From Phlyctochytrium arcticum (Eukaryota > Chytridiomycota > Chytridiomycetes > Chytridiales > Chytridiaceae): a stretch of DNA of 64,000 nucleotides. The position numbers were made by a program, and so were the translations under genes. Location of the stretch: the NCBI GenBank assembly GCA_025602905.1, contig JAHLKI010000012.1:1-64000 (forward strand), in the 5' to 3' direction. The notes under the pieces were generated by a model. It saw nothing but the letters and a program-made list of their open reading frames with translations. It did no database searches and was not told the DNA's origin. Positions 56,254 through 64,000 of this stretch are shown here, one piece after another (the first letter of the stretch is position 1; every line of letters begins with the position of its first letter).

Positions 56254-57476
56254 ATGACATCCACAGCAAAATTCTCTCCTTCTTTCGAGATCCCCTCGCT
56301 GCTAGCTTCGGGATATGGCCACCCCCTATTGCGGACCTGGCAGTCTGGCCCGATCTCTAAACTTACTCGTGAAAGTCTAGTATACCCAGTGTTCGTACAC
56401 GACAAACCAGACGAGAAAGCCGAGATTAAGACACTGCCAGGGCAATACCGGTAAGTTCTCTATTCGAATTATGAAGACATCGTCTATAAGTGCTAAGTTA
56501 CTATTGTTGATAGTCTGGGAATCAACACTCTGGTAGAGCATTTCACGCCGTTGGTCAAGAAGGGTTTGAAAGCTGTCATTCTTTTCGGAGTACCTACAGC
56601 CGAAGGAGTCAAGGTTGGGAAGTAGAAGCAGAAGGTTGATTTACACAAACTGATATGAAGTTGATAGGATGATCGGGGTACCCAAGCGGATTCCCCAGCT
56701 TCTCCCGTCATGCAAGCAATTGGTCTGTTTCGATCCAAGTTCCCATCTGTTCTAGTCGTATGCGATCTTTGTCTGTGTGAATACACATCCCATGGCCACT
56801 GCGGAGTACTGAACGAAGATGGTACCATCAACAACCTTCCATCGATTCAGCGTTTGGCGGAGGTAGCAGCGAACTATGTTCGAGCAGGGTGTCATGTGAT
56901 TGCCCCATCCGACATGATGGACGGGAGAATAAGAGCGATTAAGGAGATTTTGATCCAGCAAGGTTTAGGCAACAAGGCCGCTGTCATGTCATATTCAGCC
57001 AAGTTTGCTAGTGGATTCTATGGCCCATTCCGGTATGTGATCTTAAGTTTCCATTGAATTATAGGAATGGGGGACTTATCAAACTGCATAGTGACGCTGC
57101 TGGCTCAGCCCCGACATTTGGTGATCGAAAGTGCTATCAGCTACCTCCCCAGGCACGCGGTCTTGCTCGGCGGGCATTGATTCGTGATGTGCAAGAGGGT
57201 GCCGACATTGTTATGGTCAAGCCATGCCTTCCTTACCTTGATATTGTTCGAGATGCCGCAAATCTGTGCCCGGATCATCCTCTTGCGATCTACCAGGTTT
57301 CGGGAGAGTATGCCATGATATACGCGGCTGTAGAAAAGGGGGTAGTGGACGAGCGGACAGCGGTCGAAGAAGCTTTAGGTGGGGCAATGCGGGCAGGTGC
57401 AAACATTTTCATTACCTATTATGCGCCCAAAATCCTGGATTGGATCATTCAAGATGAGAAGGCGTACCAGCACTAG
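56254..57476 (+). CDS. HEM2: porphobilinogen synthase (delta-aminolevulinate dehydratase)
   Basis: Condenses two 5-aminolevulinate molecules to porphobilinogen, the second step of haem synthesis in the cytosol. Exons: 56254-56450, 56514-56613, 56668-57032, 57092-57476. Landmarks: [33 protein letters not shown]; the catalytic zinc site [17 protein letters not shown] with three cysteines; [10 protein letters not shown]; the first active-site Lys in [20 protein letters not shown]; the Schiff-base Lys in [15 protein letters not shown]; then [13 protein letters not shown] and the end [12 protein letters not shown]. About 348 residues, full length. This is the zinc-dependent type, as in animals and yeast, not the magnesium type. 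The exon 3/4 junction splits FR|DAAGSAP and uses the acceptor at 57091. Confidence 0.97.
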
Positions 57477-57791
57477 TGATACTAGGCATTTTCTGTAGCA
57501 AGCTTATCCGAACATTACAATCACTGCATCTGACACCAACATGCTTTGGCAATCATTTTGCGCATTCCCTTTAGCAGTTCAGATGGTCTTCTCTTGGCCC
57601 AAACTTCACTTATAGAGATCCCAGATTCCCATTTGAACCATTTCCCAGAATCAAGATGGAACACGTGAACTGCTGTGCCACCCGTCGCCTTTCGAATTGG
57701 CAAGTCGGCGAGATCCGGCAGCAAAGAGGTCTTCCAAGGCGTCGTTATTCAATACCCACCTACCCTTCCGCTTCACACGCACAGCAACCTC

Positions 57792-58225
57792 ATGTCTGAA
57801 GAGAAGCCAGCTTTTGAGTTGAAGACCCCCGGGTTCGACGCTCGGTTTCCCAACACCAACCAGGTGAGAATCGGTTTCGGGAAGGACAGATGCGCCGCAA
57901 GCAACATCCTGTTCTCCTCCAACTCCGCATCACGAAACGACCAAAGGACTTACAAAACTATTTAGACTAAGAACTGCTGGCAAAACTACGTTGACTACTA
58001 CAAGTGCACGAAGGCAAAGGGTGAGGACTATGCTCCTTGCCAACACTTCAAACGCGCCTTCACTTCCCTGTGCCCTACAAAATGGGTAAGGACTCTGCCC
58101 TCATTTATCTTGAGAATCAATCGCTAAATTCTTTTCTTTTTGTGCAGGTTGAGAAGTGGGACGAGCAGCGAGAGGAGGGTGTTTTCCCGGCACTTGTCGA
58201 GCGCAAGGAGGAAGCGCACCACTAG
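57792..58225 (+). CDS. COX12: cytochrome c oxidase subunit VIb (Cox12)
   Basis: CHCH subunit on the intermembrane-space face of complex IV, imported by the Mia40 route. Exons: 57792-57863, 57966-58085 and 58148-58225. The product of about 89 residues starts MSEEKPAFELKTPGFDARFP. It shows the conserved NCWQNYVDYYKC (first CX9C) and CQHFKRAFTSLCP (second cysteine pair), then WVEKWDEQREEGVFP. Length and order fit yeast Cox12 and animal COX6B. Start is the ATG at 57792, the only one in the first exon. It is a second respiratory-chain CHCH protein in this window, besides NDUFA8. Confidence 0.95.
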
Positions 58226-58667
58226 TTCTTTTTCCCAGTAATGTCAACCCATCCTGCTCTGCATTCAATTTGACAAGCGTGTAAATTTTAAACACTCGAT
58301 CTCCATCTTCACAAATATATACACATTCGCACCCACCACTCTTTTTGCATGCACCCAGGGTACCCACGACTTGGTTTTGAGGTTCAAGTCGTTTACGCTA
58401 GATCGTAAATGGCTGCCTTGTAACGATTCTTTATGAGTTGAAACCATATATTAAACATTGTCTCTCTGATGCCCGCACGCTTCAAGGAACATGCGTTGCG
58501 TACAGATACGGAGTCAACATCATCCTTTGAGTCTCTTCACTCCACATTGACCGGAGCTGTCTTGTTCTGACATTCTGATATATGGGGAAGTCAAAGTTCG
58601 TAGAGAAGAAATAAAACAATAAATACTATTTAGAAGAATGAGTTTGACTTTGTGTAGATGACATGCC
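58226..58667. other. convergent spacer
   Basis: About 440 bases between the Cox12 and Utp18 stops. It contains AATAAA-type sequence (AAATAAAACAATAAATAC at 58610-58627). Nothing else is seen. Confidence 0.4.
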
Positions 58668-60845
58668 CTACATGGCACTATATGCGCTCAAGCGGTATAA
58701 CAGCGCTTTTCCCTTGTCATTGCCAATAGCCAAGTACCCGCCACCTGGAGAGAAATCAAGGCAGTTGACATATCCCAATGGAGTCTGTGATGTTGGCCAA
58801 TTTTTAAAGATGCGTTGCGATGGCACGTGGAACAAGCGGAGCGAGTCCTTCTTCTCCCTACTAGCCAGTGCCAAGATTTGAGAGTCCCTATTGAATTGCA
58901 TGGTGGTAATGGATGTGGTGAGATTGAGGATGGATTTGCGGGGTGTTGGGTTGGAAGCTGTTGAGAATTTGTCGTGGTCATACAAATTGACAACACCTGA
59001 TTCGTTGCTATGATGATAAGACGTCAGTTTACGGAGAGCTTTAGAGTATTTTCTCGATGCTTGAACACATACCCTGTGGCTATGAAACGGCTTCCGCTCG
59101 ACACTGCGAGGGTAGTAGCTTTGACGCATCCCTCATCAACAAACTTATGTATACATTTACGACTACCAATGTCCCATTGATAAACCTCTCCATCGCCTAC
59201 CAGAGGCTGTTAGCAGCTGCGCGAATGTAGATGTCATAGTTTAAAAGACTTTACCTCCAAAAGAGAAAATTGTTTGGCCATCATCAGAAAAGTCCATAGA
59301 AGTGGCCGATCCGTTCATTTTCATGGTTGCTATCCACTGCTTTGTCTCACGAGAAATCAAAACAATGTGCCCATCCCGTCCCAAGAAGGCGATATGCTTA
59401 TTGTCCGGAGACATATATGAACTAGCATAGCTGGTTTCATCTTGACCTGGAGAAATCGATGAGCTGATGCAACCGATAAAGAGGCTGCTTCACATACCGC
59501 GAACTCCAGGTATCCGCTGAACAGAACTGGCCTCAATATTGTATGAATAGAAGAAATTTCGCTTCCCGGTAAGCAGGACCTCTTTTCCGTCCGGAGTGAA
59601 ATTGGCGCGATGTATTGGCAGGTCCTTGATATAAATACTTTGTATCCGGGGGTTGATTTTTCCGTCGACCTGAGGAAAACAATTAAACTGAGAACTCGCA
59701 ACAACGTTTTTTCATCCGTTACGTACTTGGAAAAGACGAACAGTTCGGTCATATCCGGCAGTCAAAAGCACAGGCGCTCGAGGATGGAACTTGACGCTTT
59801 GCACCACAGACTGTAAAGAAAAATCAGATATACACATTTGTACAGAGTACCTTAAGATATAGTCCTACCTGTGAGTATGCTGCTTGATTGGCATCCTTCA
59901 AACGGACGACTTCAAGATTATCGGGGTTCAAGGTTCGGCGGGATTGGGTGGTGTCGATAATGGAAGAGGTAGTGCGCAAGATCCGCTGCAAGTCATTGAC
60001 GGTGTCTCCGGTATGCTGTTCCCTGAAGGGTCTCACTGCCCAATTTGGCGTAGGATGAAGCTTTTCAAATTGCTTTCTCAGGCGCAGCTCATATTCTTTT
60101 CCTGAGATGGTATTTTCCTCAAATGTGGTTCGCAATTTACGCAGGCGTTTGGCATCAGATATATTCACGGACACATGGGTATCGTCATCTTCCCATGCTG
60201 GTGGCAAATTCGAGGGATCGGTAAGATCAAGTGTGGAAATCTCGCTTTGTTCCTCTTCCTGTTCCTCATTGTCGCTCAAATCGATTGTAACGTGGTTGCG
60301 CTCGGCTGGTTCCGGACTATTATTTCCAGTATCGAGGAAGAAGCCCATTCCCTGTATAGCGAGCGTATTTAGACTTTCGTCCTGCTAAATGAGTTCTCTT
60401 TTGAACATACCGCTTCATCACCAGACTGTTCACTTTCCGCGTCTTCCACAACATCATCCTCGTCAATTCGGACATCATCTATAACGGCGTTTGTGACTGC
60501 TTCCTTGCCGGCCTTGCCGAATAGATCACTCATTCGCCCATCGATATCTCCACCGAAAACGAGCTCCTCCAGTTCCAACTCTTCGTCATCAATCGCGGTA
60601 AGCTGCGGCAACGCCGGAAACTCAGAGGTTGGCTCCTCATCCTGAACAATATCACTCGTCTCTTTTGAAGAATCCTTTTCGCCTCTGCCTCTATTCCTTA
60701 TCCGTTTTTTCTGAGGAGCAATTGCGTCGGTTGTCGCGGGTTGTTTGCTTTTCTCAGGAGTCGCTACCGCTTCCGACTTTCGTTTCCGACCTGCCCTTGT
60801 CTTCCCTCCCTCGCCGTCCACTGCCAGCCCCCTGGTTCTTGGCAT
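58668..60845 (-). CDS. UTP18: Utp18, WD40 protein of the small-subunit processome
   Basis: U3 snoRNP-associated WD protein needed for 18S rRNA processing in the nucleolus. Exon 1 is 60845-60411: basic, Lys/Arg-rich N-terminus, then acidic (IDDEELELEELVFGGDIDGR). Exon 2 is 60351-59869: acidic stretch, then SDAKRLRKLRTTFEENTISG, YELRLRKQFEKLHPTPNWAV and LQRILRTTSSII, the Utp18 signature before the propeller. Further exons begin at 59810 (VVQSVKFHPRAPVLLTAGYD) and carry WD repeats: PIHRANFTPDGKEVLLTG, MSPDNKHIAFLGRDGHIVLI, SATSMDFSDDGQTIFSFGGD, GEVYQWDIGSRKCIHKF, SGVVNLYDHDKF. The end is CLDFSPGGGYLAIGNDKGKA and LLYRLSAYSAM. About eight exons; length near 565 residues is normal. Inner exon limits are approximate. 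Confidence 0.92.
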
Positions 60846-61173
60846 TTTCACTGGTAGTATATGGGTGTTCTTTCCTGTAAAATTTCGAACTTTGTCATCA
60901 ACGTCGCAAATCCAAAAACAATTCAGAGTTAGTTGCTATGGCAACACCATTAAGCTTGTGAGTTGAGTGCAGATTTGCCAAAACCAAATCCCAAGATCTA
61001 GACAGCCCTCAGCTCATTTTTGCCGTCAAACTTGCTCATATCACTCGGGGATTCAGAATGTCGTTTTAAAAGATTCACCATGCCCTTTTTGAACGACTGC
61101 TCAGCGTCAAATTTCAACCTGAGGTGCTCGTCAAACTTTTTCCAGACCTTCTCGAGAGGTGCTACTGAAGAAG

Positions 61174-63756
61174 ATGAGCAAGTATGTGACAGATATACTC
61201 CAGCTCTACTGGATTATTGGAGGAACTGCTCGGCAACTTAGGAAGATTGTTCCACCTTCAGGGACCACCAAGAAGTCCTCCAGCGTGAAGTGCAATTGCA
61301 ACAAATCACTCTTCGGGCGGCTACCGAACGTCAAGATAAGCAGATCTGCATCAACCTCACTGGCCTCACATGTCGACCAGCGGCGAGCGTTTTCCCACTC
61401 TGTGGAGAGTCGAAGCAAGGCTCAGATACACGACCAGTTTACTATCGAGGAATTTGCGGCGCTTGTGTCGAGTACTGGGATTGAGAAGCCGAAAAAGAAG
61501 AATCGGCAGGATTTGGAGCAATATGTTGGAATGATCGAGTCGTTCTTGCAGTCGAAAAACTCAACCGGGGCGAACCAAGCTTTGACCGATGTACTCGGAA
61601 CTCCGGGTGTACGTTTGCGACTGGAGCACCTGTTGGGTTTCTTGCGTTTGGCGGAAATGAACGATGAAGCAGGATTCATGAGGCGTGCCTTTCTCTTGTT
61701 AATACAGAGAGATGTTCGACAAGCATTGATCTTTTACGAGAACCACACATCCGGCATTCTTCGAACAAGTGAAAGAGTTACAGTAAAATTGCTCATCGCT
61801 TCTTTGCGCGAAGGGTTACTTGAAGATGCTCTGTCAATTTACAAAAACGCCAAAAGTCAGGATTTCCTTACCCGTATTCCTGCTTACGGACAACTCATAT
61901 CGGCCCTCTGCGAAGCGGAACGCTGGTCGGATGCGCGGGCTGTGTATGACGACCTTGCCGGAAGTGGTACTACCCAACCCGACCGCCTGATCTTTACGGA
62001 CCTGGTGGATGGAAGTGTGACGGCAAGGGATTTCGCATCATTTACCTTTTATCATACGCAGTTGGTGGAAAAAGACGTTACTCCTGACCTCAGACTTTAT
62101 ACTAGTCTAATCAGCGGTTTCTTCAAGTTTGGCAGAGCAAAAAATGCGCTCGCCTGTTTCAAAGAAATGACCACTCGCGGCATTCTTCCCGATGATGTAC
62201 TTTATATGGTTTTCTTGAATGCGTACTCTCGACCGCCCCTCGAAGATCCGGGAAAAGTACTACAATGGTACTATGCCATGACCGACTCAGGGTTTTCTCC
62301 AAACAAGGAAGTTTTTACTTCAATATTGGCCATGTTTGCTCGAAAAGGAAATATTCAGGCCGTAGAATCCGGATGGGAAGAGTTGATACGTGCCAAAGTT
62401 GTTCCCGATGAGGCACTTTATACCACAGTCATAGCGGCGTACGCTAGACTGGCCGATCAGAAAAACGCCCAACTTTGGTACAACAAAATGCTGGCCGAAG
62501 GACTTAAGCCGGACACTTACGCATATACGGCCCTTATATCGGCTTACAGCGCTGCGAATGACTTTCAATCGGCTACTGCCATACGGAACGAGATGAGGTC
62601 GCTGCTCAACCAGGAGAAAAGTTCCAATACTATGCCTGCGTCAGATCCAACCCTTACCCCGGCCAGAGTGAAAATGAATGCCTGGCAGTACAATTCCACC
62701 ATATTACATCTGTTGCGAGAAAGGAAGTTGATGGAAGCTCAAGGTTGCCTGCAGGAGATGCAGGAACTGGACATTAGCCCGGACGCTGCTACGTTTGTCG
62801 CACTCGTGCAAAGTTATGGACAGGAGCGGAAGCACGAAGGGGTCTTGGAGACATATCACGCCATGATCAACTGCGGTGTTGTGCCCACACCCTTCATGTA
62901 CAGCGAATTAGTCAAGGCATTTGATCGTTGCCAAGCAGGAGCAGAACAGTTTCGGGCGCTGATAAAGGAGATGGCCCGCCAGAACATTCCACCCACCTCT
63001 GACACCCTTGTCTCACTCATGTTTGCTTTTTTGGGTACGGGTGCCCCGGAGGACGCCATGCAAGTCTGGAAGGCCATTCACGCTGATTCATCTACAGCTT
63101 CGCCAGATGCAGGGACATTTCGACTTTTCCCGCCCGAGATGCAACCGGATTCTAGTATTCTGGAGAGCGGGCGGATTTTCCGGCCATACATGATGGCTTG
63201 TTTTGAGAGCGCAAGGCGTTCACCCAGCAAGGAAAACGAAATCATTGAAGATTTGATACAAGCCGCGCGGTCGCTTATCGATCAGAATGTGTTTCTGGAA
63301 GCTCGTACCTGGGACCGTCTTCTAACCGAACTCAGACTTGCGGGACGAGCAACGTCCGCGAGTGACCTTTTATGTCTCTTCCTGGACCGACTGATCCATC
63401 TGCTGACGACCACGGTCAATCACAACCTGCCCGAATCCCAACAACAGTCTTTGAAACATATATCCCAAAATTCCTATTCACTCCGCGCGCACTACGCCCC
63501 TTTAGATACCAGCGAACCGTTTCGCAACCTCTTATTTTGCACTGATGCGCCAAAAGGCGTGCTCCTGACCAGGAAAACCGTCTTGCGGGCTGCGCAAGTC
63601 GTGCAGCCTCGAATGCTGTTGCCCTTAGTCAATCAGCTGCGAAAATCTGGATACCAAGAGAGCTTATCTCGATTGCAGTCAACAATTGAGCGATTGAGGG
63701 AGACGCATCCCAATGCTGTATCGGAGCAACTTCTGAATGTATTTACGCCCAAATAG
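61174..63756 (+). CDS. pentatricopeptide repeat protein, probably mitochondrial
   Basis: Single-exon protein of about 860 residues. The N-terminus is basic and poor in acids (GGTARQLRKIVPPSG, FGRLPNVKISRSASTSLASH), as in mitochondrial presequences. From about residue 200 to 630 there are at least nine PPR units of the 35-residue type, e.g. VTPDLRLYTSLISGFFKFGR, GILPDDVLYMVFLNAYSRPP, FSPNKEVFTSILAMFARKGN, VVPDEALYTTVIAAYARLAD, LKPDTYAYTALISAYSAAND and ISPDAATFVALVQSYGQERK. The family binds organellar RNA for processing, stability or translation; the target cannot be read from here. Long non-repeat C-terminus. The first ATG in frame is 61174-61176; the frame is open a little further left, so a short upstream exon cannot be excluded. 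Confidence 0.88.
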   Translation: MSKYVTDILQLYWIIGGTARQLRKIVPPSGTTKKSSSVKCNCNKSLFGRLPNVKISRSASTSLASHVDQRRAFSHSVESRSKAQIHDQFTIEEFAALVSSTGIEKPKKKNRQDLEQYVGMIESFLQSKNSTGANQALTDVLGTPGVRLRLEHLLGFLRLAEMNDEAGFMRRAFLLLIQRDVRQALIFYENHTSGILRTSERVTVKLLIASLREGLLEDALSIYKNAKSQDFLTRIPAYGQLISALCEAERWSDARAVYDDLAGSGTTQPDRLIFTDLVDGSVTARDFASFTFYHTQLVEKDVTPDLRLYTSLISGFFKFGRAKNALACFKEMTTRGILPDDVLYMVFLNAYSRPPLEDPGKVLQWYYAMTDSGFSPNKEVFTSILAMFARKGNIQAVESGWEELIRAKVVPDEALYTTVIAAYARLADQKNAQLWYNKMLAEGLKPDTYAYTALISAYSAANDFQSATAIRNEMRSLLNQEKSSNTMPASDPTLTPARVKMNAWQYNSTILHLLRERKLMEAQGCLQEMQELDISPDAATFVALVQSYGQERKHEGVLETYHAMINCGVVPTPFMYSELVKAFDRCQAGAEQFRALIKEMARQNIPPTSDTLVSLMFAFLGTGAPEDAMQVWKAIHADSSTASPDAGTFRLFPPEMQPDSSILESGRIFRPYMMACFESARRSPSKENEIIEDLIQAARSLIDQNVFLEARTWDRLLTELRLAGRATSASDLLCLFLDRLIHLLTTTVNHNLPESQQQSLKHISQNSYSLRAHYAPLDTSEPFRNLLFCTDAPKGVLLTRKTVLRAAQVVQPRMLLPLVNQLRKSGYQESLSRLQSTIERLRETHPNAVSEQLLNVFTPK

Positions 63757-63926
63757 ATTTCCATAACTTACATCATCATCGTTTGTCCTTTGTCCCTGGT
63801 GATCAGTGCATTTCCACTTGGTTGAATAACTCATGCCGGTGCTTGGAGTCAAGATAAATGTATTGAAAAAAAGGAAAGAGTATAGAGTACAAAGTGTTTC
63901 TCATAAAAACAAGCGGATCATGCCGC

Positions 63927-64000
63927 CTACTTCTTGACTACGCGGGGTTTGCGCTTGGAAGCAGTCTCCGGGACCTTGATCTCGACAGCGGGTGCTGCGG
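63927..64000 (-). CDS. C-terminal end of a basic protein, truncated by the window edge
   Basis: The last 23 codons read AAPAVEIKVPETASKRKPRV followed by VKK and TAG (complement of 63927-63929). A Lys/Arg/Pro-rich tail of this kind is common in histone H1-like, ribosomal and nuclear proteins, but no family can be fixed from so little. It is convergent with the PPR gene, 170 bases between stops. Confidence 0.45.
   Translation of the reverse strand, partial: AAPAVEIKVPETASKRKPRVVKK

Noticed and set aside
61020..61484. Second plus-strand frame overlapping the PPR N-terminus that reads like protein (VLQREVQLQQITLRAATERQ)
   Set aside because: Broken by a stop and overlapped by the clearly conserved PPR frame; likely a frame shadow of a charged region.

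Overview
The window is nuclear DNA from a flagellated early-diverging fungus, most likely a chytrid. The evidence is: short introns (mostly 50-100 nt) with GTAAGT/GTATGT-like donors; fungal housekeeping genes; an elongation factor of the EFL type instead of EF-1alpha; an enkurin-domain (ENKD1-like) ciliary gene; and Fanzor-type nucleases, which are known from chytrid genomes. The species cannot be named from the sequence alone.

Layout. 1-2897 (-): a spliced Fanzor (eukaryotic TnpB relative) running off the left edge. 3703-6276 (-): a ThrE/Prm10-like transporter. 6.3-9.8 kb: gene-poor, with a MITE-like inverted-repeat element. 9.8-23.4 kb is a dense housekeeping block: a transcription-type cyclin, Skp1, complex I NDUFA8, a small membrane protein, Prp3, the branchpoint-binding protein SF1/BBP, and a fused PabA-PabB aminodeoxychorismate synthase. 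24.3-25.6 kb: an unknown gene broken by a 22-bp tandem duplication. 25.6-31.7 kb: gene-poor, with decayed Copia polymerase, gag-like and nucleotidyltransferase-like pieces. 31.7-35.8 kb: a divergent pair, 3-ketodihydrosphingosine reductase and EFL.

38-45 kb is the accessory heart of the window. It holds two inverted, damaged copies of an HNH-HNH-AP2 homing-endonuclease-like gene. One copy is joined in frame to the RuvC end of a second, different Fanzor. The other is interrupted by a fragment related to the unknown gene at 24-25 kb and followed by a glutamine-amidotransferase remnant. 45.2-49.5 kb: two convergent zuotin-type ribosome-associated J-proteins, one with and one without SANT domains.

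49.8-64 kb is again dense: ENKD1-like enkurin, the SMC5/6 SUMO ligase Nse2, a secreted HExxH metallopeptidase-like protein, the cohesion factor Dcc1, porphobilinogen synthase, Cox6b/Cox12, the small-subunit processome protein Utp18, a PPR protein, and the tail of one more gene.

The housekeeping genes do not form operons; each has its own promoter and they touch only as divergent or convergent neighbours. The features that behave like mobile DNA are the two Fanzors, the HNH-AP2 copies, the MITE and the Copia debris. Exon limits were set by eye from splice motifs and reading-frame continuity. Protein names rest on remembered family motifs, not on searches.
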